Position numbers and translations under genes: made by a program. From Acanthaster planci (Eukaryota; Echinodermata; Asteroidea; Valvatida; Acanthasteridae): 64,000 nucleotides of DNA. The stretch is taken from the NCBI RefSeq assembly GCF_001949145.1, contig NW_019091538.1:508023-572022 (forward strand). Reading direction: 5' to 3'. Of this stretch, positions 1-14,000 are shown piece after piece (position 1 is the stretch's first letter; every line of letters begins with the position of its first letter). The notes under the pieces are model-generated. The model ran no database searches. It was given only the letters and a program-made list of their open reading frames with translations, and was not told the origin of the DNA.

Positions 1-369
1 AAGGAGTGGGTTATATCCCCCCTCCTCCTTTCCAGCCCCCTCCCCCTCCTCCAATTTACACCACTTTTTTGCACATCTGCATGAAAATTAGTAACGGAAT
101 GGTGCACAAAATTCATCCGTTCTGGTTGCTTCGCCAGCAAGACACATTTAATTAAAATGTCAAGGACCTTAAAACAGTTTGACATTTTGGCCGAAACTTT
201 GATGGGATGCCACCTAGCTCTGGAGGATGCCAAAGCATTGAAGTGATAGAAGGTCCAGCAGTGGATGACAGGGTTAAACTCAGGAGGTCTGCCGTCTCAG
301 CACAGCCATATGCAGCCTGTCATGCATGTTGTGTTCTCAAATGATCTTGCCCTTCTGACATACCAAACT

Positions 370-420
370 GGCTGGTTGCTATGGCCGAGTGGTCTCAAAG
401 GGGCATATTGTCGGCCTCAT
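370..420 (+). repeat. Possible tRNA-derived SINE scrap (A-box only)
   Basis: The word ATGGCCGAGTGGTCTCAAAG at about 380-399 looks like the A-box and D-arm of a serine- or leucine-type tRNA. No matching B-box (GGTTCGAATCC type) follows at the right distance, so this is at best a truncated SINE head. A chance match is possible. Confidence 0.2.
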
Positions 421-599
421 CTCTTTCTGTTAGAGAGCGATGAAGGCAGAGATTGCTCTTATGTTTTCATTTGTGCATGTGTGTGTGTGTTCAGACTTGG
501 GAGCTGCACTGACTAGGTCAAGTTTTCAGGACTTGGATAACAGGCCCATTCACTAATGACAGCACAGTTTTATTGTTTGCATGTTTACATGGATCAAGG

Positions 600-780
600 C
601 CAATACGGGCGATTCACAATAATACGCCTCCAAGAGTTTACATCGCGTTGGCCAGTCACAATGCGCGAAATCTGTCAACCCAATGCACGTTTGGGAAGGG
701 TCGACAGATGTCGCGTGTTGGGATTGGCCAACACGTTGCAAACTCTTGGAGGCGCACTATTGTGAATCGCCCGTATTTGG
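600..780. mobile_element. Palindromic MITE (foldback element)
   Basis: The stretch reads as a near-complete inverted repeat. The left end starts CCAATACGGGCGATTCACAA and the right end, read on the other strand, starts CCAAATACGGGCGATTCACA. Both then continue through CGCCTCCAAGAGTTT. The match continues more loosely toward the centre (GGCCA..., GACAGAT..., CGCG...), so most of the 181 bp can fold into one hairpin. There is no reading frame for a transposase. It lies within the SLC25A20 intron upstream of position 920. I could not fix a target-site duplication with confidence, so the superfamily is not assigned. Confidence 0.8.
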
Positions 781-919
781 GAGGGCAGATTCAAAGCCAA
801 ATAGGAAAGCATCATTTACAAGTGCAACGACACTATCAGTATGTGGGCCTATTCAGTGCATTAATCATGTGAAAGGATGATTTGTTTTAATCATCAGTTT
901 TTGGTTTCTCAAAAACCAG

Positions 920-1463
920 CCCCCGAAGGAACGTATCCCCGAGGCATCCGTGACGTATTCCCAAGGCTAATCAAGAATGAGGGATTCCCTGCACTGTTCA
1001 AGGGTATCACGCCAGTCATGATTAGGGCATTTCCGGCAAATGCGGTAAGTTTTGTCAAAAATGGTTGGCAAGATTCAGGCAGTTGTCATTGAAAAGGCAA
1101 AGACAATAAATGTCAAAGGCATAAGCAAGGACAGAGAAAGAGAAAAGGACAGGGATGAAAACATGGTGCTAGACGAAGATAAACGCCCAAAGACATGTAC
1201 AGTGACAGAAACAAAGACAGGGACCAAGACCCTTAAGGACCAAGACATTGACAAGGACAAAGAATCAGAAATAAAGGACATAGGAAAAGTCGAAGGGTTT
1301 TGAGGAATAACAGTCAAGGATTCCCAAGTCTGTTTTTAGCAGATGGACACTTCGATTGTCATCCATTAGTATTCTTGTTTCTTGGTTTGCCCACTTGCAG
1401 GCCTGCTTCCTCGGTTATGAAATAGCAATGAAGTTCCTCAACTGGGCAACGCCCAGTCTGTAA
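920..1463 (+). CDS. SLC25A20: Mitochondrial carnitine/acylcarnitine carrier, last two coding exons (gene enters from left)
   Basis: Two coding exons are visible, 920-1044 and 1401-1463 (TAA at 1461-1463), separated by a GT-AG intron. The first starts with two bases that complete a split codon and ends in phase 0. The peptide contains [33 protein letters not shown] and then [20 protein letters not shown]. This matches the end of the third mitochondrial-carrier repeat and the C-terminus of vertebrate SLC25A20, which ends in [11 protein letters not shown] as I remember it. The carrier exchanges acylcarnitine for carnitine across the inner mitochondrial membrane and feeds fatty-acid oxidation. 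The earlier exons, with the first two repeats and most of the third, lie left of the window. The visible splice sites are canonical. The other carnitine-type carriers (A29, A45/47/48) are less likely because the tail fits A20 so closely. Confidence 0.93.
1085..1300. repeat. Degenerate purine-rich simple repeat
   Basis: This intronic stretch is built from drifting copies of a six-base purine word (AAGGAC, AAAGAC, AGGGAC and similar). Both strands therefore stay open, giving K/D/E/R-rich and S/L-rich translations. Such low-complexity frames are an artefact of the repeat and not evidence of coding. It lies inside the last intron of SLC25A20. Confidence 0.7.
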
Positions 1464-4400
1464 ATGTGCACCTGTTGTGGTGGTAAGTAATGACTCTTGG
1501 CAACAGTTGAGTCGCTGCGAATGGACCTTAATGGTTGATGTTATTAGGAGTTAATTTATTTCATGTTTGAATTGTTAGGACAGAAAAGTGGTTGCACGAA
1601 ATACATCCCCAAGACTTGCCCGACAGGGTCTTGTTCAGAGTTCAATCCGGATTTTTCTGTCACATTTGTAAATAACTTGGATTAGTACATTATGCGATCT
1701 ATATGAATTCATTCTGATAATTCCTGAGGGTTTTTAGCCATGCTTCTGGACAGTTTTTATATTTGTAAACTTGAATTGACACGAATTCTTTGTGCCTCAG
1801 TATGCACATGACTCAATGCTCAGGGCATAAATACACAAATGTTGCCGCTCATGGTCACGGCTAATGTAATTCTGGACATTGTATGTCAGCCGAAGTTTGT
1901 AAGGCTTGAAACCTAAAGCTACCTATACAATCCATGATTTCACAGCTGTCCACTCAGATTTTTAACCATCAAGAAATACTATTGTTGGGCTGTACCTTTC
2001 TAACTCCAAAAACCTTCAACATCCATCAGTTAGTTTTTGCAAGGATCTGGGAGGGTTGGATCAGTATTCGTCCTTTTTTTTAGCTGTAATCTTGAGTTTT
2101 GTTAGTGTTTAAAATATGACCTCCAACTTCAGAAAGATTTGTTGGTATAATTTTAGCAAAGGACGAACTTGATTATTGCTCAGAATCCCCATCGAGGGTC
2201 AAAATCAAGTTTGAATATTGTAGTTGTTAATCAGTTCGTGGACTGATAACATAATGATGCCAGGCTTTCTTAACAGGTGTACTTTCCCAGGGCATTGAGG
2301 TCGGACACAATCATTCAACCTGTAAAAGGCCAGTGCACGGGTAAACAAAGCCTTGCATCATGTTTTTAATTGGCTCCAATCGAAACAAAAGAGTGGTTTT
2401 TTTTATTCACCACATAGGTGCGCCATGAGGCGCGCATGTATATGCACGTTTGATGCCGAGTACGCATAACTAATTTACTCCAGCATGTATGGTCTTTGCG
2501 TACACGCAGAATGCTGCAAGAACCCGCTTTTAACCACCAGTCTTTCTTTTCGCCGATTGGGGGTGCACTTCAGCTCGGGGCAGAAAGGCCTTTTAATTCA
2601 GAACCCATAATGTGTTAGTTTATGAGAGTTAATGGCATACACCCTGCATACCAATACTACACGTAGCTTGCCCACGTAGATGTTGTCATGTCACATTAAT
2701 AAGAGTTTCCCTTCACTTTCTAAATAGTATACAGAATGGCCATTGTTTAGAGACCCCTTAGTCTTTAAATGACATTGAAGTGAAAGAATATCGTTGTTAA
2801 AATGTTACTAAGACAGGAAGTCACTTCAAGTGCTCTTTTCACCTTCAGCGCAGTTGCAATGTATGTTACTCAGTAAACATCCTTCATCTTTTCTTTTCAT
2901 AAAGAATGATTTTATTTACTCACCAGGTGTTATTAATCACAAAGAAGGCTGAACTTATAAGCTGGCCATTTGTAAAGCACGTGCACTTCACTATGTAAAG
3001 GCAAATTTTTATGTTTGCCCAAACCACTGAAATTCCATCCTAAGAAAATTCTACATTTTGCTTACTTGCTTCTGATGGAGTTGGGAAAAAAATCCCAGAC
3101 TACCCATCCGCTTTACCACAGAGGATTGATCTACAAAGAGAACAAAAGATTCTTTGAGTCTTTGGTGGTTATCCTTTGGTTCAAAACAGCCCTCTGATTT
3201 AATTTATTTAATTTTTTCATTTAATTTTATTTAATTATTCATGTTTTAGTAAAGGCACAAAGGGAGATAAAACCATGCCTTGTGTCCCGTTGCTGTTTAA
3301 TATGACCGTGTGGGCATGAGACTTACTGGAGTGACTTTACTGGTCGATTTGTTGAGGGCATTTTGTTTGAGACCGACAACAGGTACAGAGTAGACACTGC
3401 ACTGGAGACTGATGCTGCAAGCTCGTGTGGTTTATTGCGGTCGTCACCATCATCTTTAAATAAGCTACACGTGCATGTTATAGACTTTCCACAAGCAGCG
3501 CTGGTCTGTCATTACTCGTTAGGCTTTGAAACTAATATTTTGCCTCGGTTGCATTTAAGCCCCGAGAAGGCCGGTCCTTACTTGATAGAAGAGTGGATGT
3601 GAAACAAATTTACAATGTCAACAGTCAAAGTTTCAGTGGAACTGTAGGCATAAAGCCTAGCACATTTCACGTACCTGTGTAATGAACAAGCATTAATCTT
3701 TACTCCAAAGTTTTACAATCCAACATTGAGACGCAATTCAAAATGCTTGTACCTGAACAAGGATCAGTTTTAAGTATAAAGCCCAGCTCAAAATAATTGC
3801 GGCATCTCTGAATCCATCATGTGAACACGGCAAATATTTTGGAGCAGTTAGTACCATGGCTAAATATCACTAGAAGATTGAAATCAATCAAAAAAATCAA
3901 TCAAATCATTGTGGAAAATGTTGGACATTTCGTGACATTGCTTGAGATCACATGCAGTTCTACACGTAATTCATGAAACAGAATACCACGATCATTCAAA
4001 AGTTTCTGCCCTTTAAGAACTCACATCAGTATTACTCAATGGATATTCATTGTCTTTGAAGTACTGCAGACAGAAAAGCCTTGCATTGTCCCCAGTGTCA
4101 GCCCACAAGCCAGACCATTTTTGGTAAATGTTTGGGGTACTTTGTTTTTAATCACTCTGTAGAGTTGTCGAGTACCAAAATTCTCTAAGCACTGAAAAGA
4201 CTTGCACAAAATGGCAGAAACAGGCTACTAAAATAACCTTCATGCGAGCTATTCCTCTGATTGTTTCCTAATTCTGAATTTTGTCACGCACAAAAGTGCA
4301 GCAAGTGACTTCTTCCAAGCAAGTCTGTGATGACATTTGGCCCAACTACCGATTATTTGCAGATTTAGGGTGGCCACTGTTAATTTTGAGAGGATTAGTT

Positions 4401-7400
4401 GCACTGCCTCAGGGATGAGATTTCTCAGCTTTTTAGCTGATTTCAGCTTTTTTTGTTTCGGATTTCAGCTTTGTTTTCCTCACTGGCTGTGTACAAAAGT
4501 ATACGAGATTTTCACAGTTCAGCTTCTTAATGCCTTTTTCCGGCTATTTTTAGAACCTCATCCCTGCTGCATGCATGCTTCATTACAAAGGCAACTACAG
4601 ATTTTGGCATTTGACAGGGAAGATTGAAAACAAGGAAGATCGAAAATGAAAACGAACAATCAATAACACACAGTGTTCTTCCCTGTATGGTCGTTTTTTC
4701 ATGTGAAGATGTGATCCTGTTTTGAGAGTATTTTATAGTTAACAAGGTGCAATGGTCATTGTCACAGTCCTCGTTATTACCGACCGTATACTAGAAATCA
4801 ATACAAGGTGTGTGATGTCAATAAATACCATGAAATCTCCAGTATTGTGTCAGTATTCAGTGAACATTCCCAACGCACTCTCAAACGCTTTTTTTGCAGG
4901 ACAGTGCTGGTGTTGAATTGTGGTTCAGTTTGGGCGACATATAACAGGCCAGATTAAAATACATGACGCAAATGACTGCATGGTAAACTGTGCATAACTT
5001 CGAACACAGAAACTTTTGTGCCCTCTGCAATGTACATGTAAATAGAACATTGCTTAAAAATTGATTTGGGTGCAATTCACTTTTGATTTAAGCTTGCATT
5101 TCTTTTATCCATGGCGATTTGTACAGCGCGTTTCTTTCCTGCAAGTGTATTTCACATTTTTCTCAAAATGTACAGAAAATATGAAAAAGCAAAAACCTGA
5201 GAGTTTTTATCTAGAATAGAAAGCCTTCCATAATAGCCACATTAATTTACAATAACTAATCAACTTTCAAGATATTCTAGGTATTTGCACTCAAAAGGAT
5301 TTTAAAACAAACTACAGTTCTGATGCCATCATAATCTTGTTATCTGTATCACTTAGTATCAACTGACAATAAAGGATTTACTCATGAAAGAATTCCCTTT
5401 TGCTTCAAATGACAATTACAGTATTATTTAAAGGTTTTCTTTATTCTCGATAAAGGACGGGTTGATGACGTCACTAGACCATATCAGCAATTCTTTTGCT
5501 CATTTTCATTTTGTTTTATTTCTTTTGTTTTTTACACAGATTTAGTCTTTTTTCCTCCAATCAGTGCTATACCGACTTCAGCCAGACACAAGACCAGTCA
5601 TGAGGCAGTCACAAAGACCAAGCTGAACAAAGACAGAAATCATTTTCATGCCGTTCATTTAAGATAGCTTGTGACTTGAATTCAGACTGTTGGACCTCCT
5701 ATGTTTGTCTTGTAGGGTCTGGTACAGGTAGGCCAACTACAACACTGGAATTAACTAAAACCAACAGTACAGCATTACAAAAAAAAGTGTGTACAAAGTA
5801 TCTACAGAATTGTAACACCAGCAAAATTACGTCACATCAAAGAAAGGTTGTCAGCTGCGATAGGTAAATATTTACACAAGCGTTGAGGCCAATGGAAGTA
5901 ACTGAAAGTTTCATTTTCAGAATGTACACAAAGCGTTAAATTTAGAAGTTTCACTTCAGATCTGAGTTTTACATTGTCAAAAACAACTGTTAAGCATGTA
6001 CACAAGAGCCCATTGAGTGTCACAATACCACTTTAATACAGTGCAGTATAATACGTAGGCTACACGGCGTGCCTGACTAATCACTTTACATGTACATGTA
6101 CTTTCTTCTCATGGGTGAAGAATAGAGAGGCCGGGCTGAAATGACTTTTTAAACTGGGCACCAGATACCCATGCAAAAACTACATTCAAATGAGCATTCA
6201 TCAAAGATGAGTCACTTCGCTACATATTTCAATGATCCTATGCTTGCGCAGGCTATGCAAACCCACTACCATGCCATTGCTATGTAAAAAATACACCCTC
6301 ACTTTAGCTCTTGTCAAACATGCATGATAGGCCTATTCACTTCAGTTTTCAGTCTGTTAAAGAAAGTCCATGGAATGTGTTTTATAAGTGATGAATATTT
6401 CCCAAAAAATGTACTTACACTACACAGGTGAATTCATTTTCTAAATTGTATACAATTCTAGTGTGACATGTTGAATCAATATTATGTTTTTTGGATATTT
6501 ACAGCTTACTATGGCAACCAATGTCATGTACAGGCATGGCTGATTTTTCTTCTCATTTCTTCCTTATAAATTTGTCAACTTGAAGCAAACAATGAATGGC
6601 CTTCTGTTCTAAGGATGATGAAAAAAATGAAAAATTTGCTAAAGGCATAGACTGTTCTTTCAGTAGTTACTTCTGTAAAACAAAGCAAGAGATTTGAAAC
6701 TGTTTTACCTCAATCAAAACAAAAGTTGTCGACAAGCATGCCTTAAGGGTGGTTCATTCTTTGCCGAAGAGAGAACATTAAAGCAAAATTTTGATGTCAG
6801 ATCAACCATGAATGCTACGAATTTGTATAAGTTAGCACCATTAGAACACTGGTGAAAATCTAATGAATTCTGTCGCAAATCTGATGACAAAAATTTTCTC
6901 CCCTCTCACATTCGTCCGTAGCATAATCTAGCATTGACTTTCCCACTTGAAGTTCACATTCATATACACAAAAGAATGACAATTAAGAACAGCAGAATTG
7001 TCCTACCTCCTGTAAAGCAAAACTGGACTGATTTCTTTGTCATTTTGAAGAGATTAATGCCGACAGATTTTACCATTAAAAAGGCAAGCCTAGTCTTGTT
7101 TTACATGGAAGCAAAGTTTTCTTGTTGAATACATTTTCAGTCCTTGTAGGCTCTGGAGTTTCAAGTGATTCACATTTCCCATAACAACAAAATCTTCCCA
7201 CACCTTTGAACCCAACCTCTCACATGCAAATCCTAACAGGTATTTTATCCTGAAACAAAATACATGCCTCATGGGAAAAAAATCATCAAAAATGTGGCTT
7301 TTTGTAGTAACAAAAGAAATTAAATTATAACTTACAAGGAACCACCCAAAATATAATGTAATCCCACTTTTGTCAAGGAAATGGCTCTGTATAAAGTGCA

Positions 7401-8040
7401 AAACATGGCTCTTTCATAACAAGGAAATAGTAAAGTACATTGTGCTCCACAACATTTCCTTTTTTATGCTTGGCCATTTTCTGTTGAATTTGTTGGGACA
7501 AGGAAATAGCGAGGTACATTTTCCAAGTAGATCATTGCAGATTTATTATTTAGATCACAAAATATGTAATTGAACATATAATATTGCATTTATATATTAT
7601 AGGTTAATGTTTCAAGTCCATGCTCTGCCATTTTATCTGTTTGCTTGGGTTTTGGGGGTTTTTGTGTTTTTACTACTTTTGTGTTCTTAATAATAGATTC
7701 AGTAAGAAACTGAAAAATATGAATTATGCAAACTGAGTGTTGAGTAATGCCAGCTTCTCACTCTCCTTTTGTTTCTCACTTATGATTGAAGGGTTCAAGC
7801 AACTGATGTACTTACAACTTGTAGTATTTCGAGTCCACTTTTATCTTGTATTAAAGACAAGATCAGTTGTTTCTTTTCCTTTTTTTAAGCCCCAAATGGC
7901 AAGTGCTTTGCTAGACTCAATTGCTAATCTTACTGATCACAATGATTACCTCCATTTTTTTCTAATTAACAAACAAACTGGCAATTCCAAAGATTTAAAT
8001 ACCCCACAATTACCTGTTTGAGATGCATCGCGTCAATGGC
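1464..8040. other. 3' UTR and spacer between convergent genes
   Basis: I see no further supported coding exon. The left part is presumably the SLC25A20 3' UTR. Canonical AATAAA signals on the plus strand occur only far downstream, at 4820-4825 and 5368-5373, so either the UTR is long or a variant signal is used. The right part should hold the 3' UTR of the minus-strand CABIT-SAM gene. Reading frames here are short, AT-rich and lack recognisable domains. Confidence 0.6.
7542..7547 (-). terminator. Candidate poly(A) signal for the CABIT-SAM gene
   Basis: TTTATT on the plus strand reads AATAAA on the minus strand, about 495 bases past the stop codon at 8041-8043. The distance is reasonable for a 3' UTR, but other AT-rich matches exist, so this is a guess that transcript data would settle. 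Confidence 0.3.
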
Positions 8041-11000
8041 CTATTTCACGTTCTTTTTTATGTACATAAGCAACTTGCGTGCATGTAACCGTGTCATGCC
8101 CAAGTCCTCCGTCAAGATATCCTCCTCGAGTTCAACTAGCAATTCCCCTTGCACCTCTTCCTGTTTGAACTTCTCAACGTACTGCCCTAAGTTCAGCTGC
8201 CTCAATATGTCGGCCACACCCTCTACGTCAGTGCGGGACATTAACTTTGTCTCAACCATAAGATCTCCGGGGCTGTTGTAGATAGCCGCTCCTGGGCTGA
8301 TGGGCAGGTTTGGAAGCGGGCGCTCCGTGGGTGAAATGGTGTCATAAATTTCATCATCATCTTTGGATAACAGACGGTCGATCTGGACCTGAAGTCGGTT
8401 GATCTCATCAATGTTTCTGTAGTTAGACTGTTGAATTCGTTCTCTCTCTTCCTCTAAGGCCTGGAAGTAAGACATAACACCAAACAAAAGTGCAAAAGAC
8501 CTTGGTTGATAAATAGCCTCCCTACTGAAATTTGGAGGAATTCTGGAGTTTCCTCAGAAAGTCTACCTGTTTGTACTTGTCTAGAGATTTGTATTTGCCA
8601 ATGTCTTCAACTATAGACTAGATAACCCGGACTTAGTTTCTGCATTAGGCATGTGAGTTCTCCTCTGATAAGCTGATTTTCTTATATTTATATTTCTTTT
8701 ATTGCAAACTGAAAAGCACTTTACAAATGTTTTAGACTTGTCCTCGTGTTTCTTTCAGAACTTTAAGGTCCATGCCGGTTTCTGACATAATTTCTTTCAA
8801 TACAAACCTTGCACTTCTCCGTCAAGCGTTCATTTTCATCCCTCAGCTTGGTAATTGTCTGCAATATAAATTTAAGACAATAACCTTGTGAACACAAATG
8901 CGTCGAACCATATTAGGATTCTCAATTGAAAAAGCCTTGCTTAGTTTGGTTGGCATGGCTTCTCCTGCTGAAAGCAAGTTGTGATCTGAGTCTAAACAAG
9001 TTTGATGAAGTAGCAATATTTCTTTGCTCAAGAAGCTGTCTGATGATCAGCAATTGCAGCAGTCGTCATAGGATGTCATTTCATGCGTTCTCTGGTGAAC
9101 TTCAAAGTTTCACATGTGGTACGTGAACGGGGAAATGTTCTTCCTTCAAAGGAATTTGGTCAAAGGGTCACCTTTTCCTTTTGTTGCAGTATGATCTTCA
9201 GCTCTTGACAGGCTGTGTCTGTGCCTGCCTTTGTAGTGCCTGTCGTATCGGGTACAACTTCATAGTCATCGTCGTCTTCCTCGCTACAGAAACAAAAGGT
9301 TTCGAACTCCTCAAAAAGTCGTTCAGTGTAATAATTTTCTTGTCATGTCAATGCATTGCACGTGGAGAAAACAGTGGAAAACTTGTGACCACGCCCACGT
9401 GCTCAAAGTGCAACATTTCTGTCAGAGGTTCTTAGATGTACATGTACAGGTTGCTACTTAGTTTTAAGCATCCTTCCAATTGTTGCTGTTTGTGTGTCTC
9501 TGTGAATGGCATACTTCTTAACTTTAGATGATTAATGCTACGGTAATTTGGGTTGGGCTCCTCTTCAACATGTTTAATATGTGATCTTTATAATACAATA
9601 TATGTACATATACCGTCAGGCGGTTTGTAGGGCATTCGAATAAGGGCATTAATATGTGCTTTGCGGTCTTAAATATGCATTTAATACCAGCTTGGGAGAA
9701 TGAACGGAACTGCATGTGAGGGCATTGTCAGTCTTCCTTTGTTAGTTTAAGACCAACCCAAGCACATTTATTCCCATTCATCAATACCGTTTTAGTCAGA
9801 GAGTCGAAAGAAGTCAATATATGATAAATTTCCAGGGATTTTGTTCAAGAATGTTACTTTCATTTCCCGACACCCCCGTCTATTTTGGTATGTTCCTTGT
9901 GCCAGCAGCCCAGAAGAATCTCCTTCTTTGGCATTGGTGCGGGTATGGCAGGTTCTGAGTGTCACAGTGCGCACAGTTTCTTGACCAATAGGAATGGATC
10001 AAGCTGTCTTGTATCCAGGTGCTGGCGTGTTTTTACACAATGGGCATTATCAAATGTCAATACACAGTCGTGTTGCATTGAGAAACTCAGGTATTTATGA
10101 ATACCATATCATCCGAAAATAGACAACACTTCAAATTGAAATGATTAACTACTGACGATGGCTTCACCTGACCAGATAGTTTTGCTGCCATCACTTACCC
10201 TCCCATGCTAACAGCGGGGATCTCATAATCATCAGAGTCCTTGCGGCTTTTTCCCCGCGGCTCATATTTAGGAATTTCTTTTGCTTCAGCCTCTGAGGCA
10301 GGTGTGCTGCGCGGTTTTGGATGTGGCTTTGGAACCAGCGTCGGAGGTTTTGGAGGAAGCTTGAGTGTTTGTGGCTTTTGGGGTCTGGGCGGTGCCACTG
10401 GCTTGTCCCGAGTCGGAATGAGCGGACGGTCCACCTGGTCCAGGAAGGAGATCCTGCTGGTGAGATCCTTGTTGTAGTTGGTCAACTCCTTCAGATCTCT
10501 CACCAAGTCTTCCTTGGAGACTTTGGCCACTTTGCAGACACGCTCTTTTCCTTCAAGCAACCAGAGCAAAAAACAGAAAGCTTATGTGAGATCCCCCAAT
10601 GTTTTCATTCAAGGTTCTCTAAACTCCAAAGGCATGACAAGTAGGTAGCAAAGAGGAAAAGTAACTTTTGTACTGTGAAGCAAGCCACTATTCACTATTG
10701 CTGCTTCTTGGTTTGGAGCAGGAGGTGACTATTGTTTTAGAGTAGGTTAGGCTTTTGTGGAACTATGAAACTAAGAGGTTTGGAATTTATGAGGCCGTAT
10801 CATGATGACCAGACTTGTTTTCATCACGGCATGTTACTATAAGTAGTTGCAATCACTGGTTCTGGGGGGAACGGTCTGGTATTAACGGGGGCAATTCCAT
10901 AGAACAAAAAAGAGCAAACAAAACATCTTTTTTGAAAATAATTTGAGGTCCTTCCAAAAGCATGTGAAAAGCCCCTAAATGGAGCCACTTAGAAAGGCCA

Positions 11001-14000
11001 TGAAAAGTTATATGAAAAGTTTTGAAATTTTTAGGCCCCTCATCAACAAATGGCCTTTTCAAAAGTTGGCCAAAAATGTACTTCAGCTCAACAACTACTT
11101 GCAGTGTCCAACCTGCAGCTGCACTATACCTTCAAAACTCTCCAGCCAGCCACGGAGAGGCTCGGGTAAGGGCTGGCAAATTTCGCTGAGGCTCTTGGGA
11201 AGTTGGAGCCTGCCAAACTCCATGACACCCCACGTGAGATTGATGTTGGGAAACAAGGGAGGCAGACAGGAATGGACAGACTTGTCCTAGATGAATCCAA
11301 ATCATAGGGAGCCAATTAATGCCATTTTGGCACTCAGGAGCTAAAGTTACTACAACTACTTTTGAATGGAACAACCAATTTTGGTCATTTGCATAATTTC
11401 TCATTTACACTTTCCCCCAAATTTTGAGGTTAGAAAAAAATATAATGAAAGCAAAATGAGAATTTTTAGAAAGTGGAAACAAACAGAAATACCTTGAAAG
11501 AAATGATGGACAGGGCCAGGGGTACGGAAAGTGGGATGGAGAGAAGGCCGGGCTTCTTGGCTCGAGTTGCTATCACCTGCAGATCCTTCTTGAAAGATAA
11601 CAACTTGAATACCTTTTCTTCCTTCGGCTTGCGCTTCTCAAAATTGGTTTCCTCGACAACTCGCACTCTCTTTAAAAAAGACACGATTCATTCCAGCTAT
11701 CAATTAAAATGGATTGGCAAAAGCAGATAATGAAGTAATCCTTTTAAATTGCATTTTGGTTGTTGTTTACTGTTTTTTTATACCTGAGGGAATTCAAGCT
11801 CAATCAGCTCGGACATGTGCAGGAAAAGCGCTGACATCATAGTGGTGAAGTGAGCACAGTCCATGTCTTTGTGAAGAGCCAGGCGGTGTCCGATTTGATT
11901 CTTGGCGATCAGAACCTTTGGGCAAAATTCGCAAATCATGGGTGTGAGCCAAAGAGTTTAACACTGTCATTATGGTCACTTCTAACTTTCCTCCCACGCG
12001 CACTTTAACAGCAATACATCCCTTGTCTTGCTCCCTAACTCCTGTCCAGTTCCTACCACCACTCAGCCTAACTAGCATCAGTATTCTGGGTCACCTTGCG
12101 GCCCTAATGCAGGCTGATAATCAGGGCCTCCATGGTCATGAGATTTCCCAGAGTTGAGCTGGAAAGTCATGGAAAGGTAATGGTAAACTGGGGGGAGTGG
12201 AATAAGACGTCCAGGAATCCTGTTTTCAAACAAAAAAGTCATAGAAATTAAGATGGCTACTTTTGATGTGATAACAAAATAATGACAAATTTATAGGTTT
12301 TATCCTTGTCAGTCTGCATTAATGGCTATATTTCTTTCAGTTTCAACAAACAACTTTTCTCTGCAAAATGGTCTTAAATGTCGTGGAAATTGTCATATTT
12401 TAGTCTGGAAAAGCTACAGAATTTGGAATTTGATTCTGAGATTTCTGTGATAACCCTGGTAATCCCATACCAGCTGTCGTCCCTTGTGCCCTAGTCTCTA
12501 GTCTCCACTGGAATCCAGCTATAACCTCCCCCTCCCCAGCCACAACCTTTCTCTCACTAGTATCCTGCAGTGTCTGTCCCAGTTCCCCATCCAAAATTCT
12601 CTTTGGCCTCTTTCCCACCAGTGCCCTTGTCCACATGTCCCTAAAATCCCAGGCTCTATTCGCCAGCATCCGTGCAGCTTCTTTCTACAAGAATTTCCTG
12701 AGCCAACATTTCATCATCCCCTATCCCACTGAAGGGCGGATCCGGAGGCCCAATTGAGGGCCATGGCCCTCAGGCTCTTAAATATGGAGCACATGTATAT
12801 ACAGGAATTTCCCAATTTTGCCCCCTCCCCCCCAAAAAAATCTGGCCTTCTGGATCTGTGCTTGGTTGCATTCCACCCACCCTCTCTTTGCCATGTCTCC
12901 TGTCTTTCTCCTCGATGTGGCTGATCTGTATGATGTCTTCTTGGTCCACGCACTCCGAGTAATCGTCAGACCCATATCCTTCCAGTACCCGCACGACAGA
13001 TGGTAGCGGTTTGCTGTTCATCAGAGCTGTGACTCCTGTGTACAGCTTGTCATCCAAGCGAGGATCTAAGCAGAAATATTGTTAAATAATAATAATAATT
13101 TCATTTTAAAAGAGCGCTATTAATTGCTCATCAAAAAGAACTATCAATTTGCACGGTTGTTACAAAGGATCATCCTCAGTTAGGACCTTAAATGTAGTGA
13201 CATGAACTACATGTGTGCCAGGCGCATTTTGTTTACTTTAAACTCTCAGGTGCGCCATTCCCTAAATTCAGGGTCCAGGTGTGACATGCACTTTTGTGTT
13301 CCGGTTACCCCTGACCTGTGTAATTGAAACTGACTTCGAACTATTTCTGTTTGTTTGGCTGGTAATTTGCATAAATTCACCACTCTTGGAAATTAGAGAA
13401 TGTGTTCTAGATCTGAACTGAAAAAGAATCTGAAAAATCATATGTCAGATGAGACAAGGTCACAAAAAATTGGAATTAAAAGAACCACTAATTTTCTAGA
13501 TCGTAAATTCAAAGATGAATGGAGTCGGAAGCAACTTCGTCCTCAGAATAATCTTTACCTATATAGATTCATGCTTGAGTAGTTGCCTAATTACGGTATA
13601 GATGAATAACCCAATGTCGTTCATTGACATGGAACAAGAGTAGAAACTGCCTGCTGCATTTTGAAATCGTTAACTTGAGAAATAATATACTCATATAAAA
13701 TTTCAAATGAATTTCATTTTGCTAAATTTGAAACACTTTTTTGTGTTACGTTGTATATGTGTATTTATATATGTGTGTTCATTGCTATTCCTTTTTGATT
13801 ATTCAAAGTTGAAAAAAAATTACTCAATTTTCAAAGTTGAACTTCTCGTGGAAATTACACCTTCAGATACAAAGCTGAGGCTTTTCGTTTATTCATTTCC
13901 ATTCAATTCAGAAGCATTTTCTCCAAAATAAAGTCCTTTGAAAAATAAAACAGGCAGCTGGACTGAATGCATCTTGGTAATCGTTATATATTCAGATCGT

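Noticed and set aside
1052-1317. Open frames on both strands rich in K/D/E or S/L
   Set aside because: They come from the purine-rich simple repeat inside an SLC25A20 intron; composition alone keeps them open.
11124-11404. Two longer minus frames over CABIT exon 5
   Set aside because: The third, shorter frame from 11217 to 11130 is the one that keeps splice phase with both neighbours and reads LQLPKSLSEICQPLPEPL, fitting the CABIT end.
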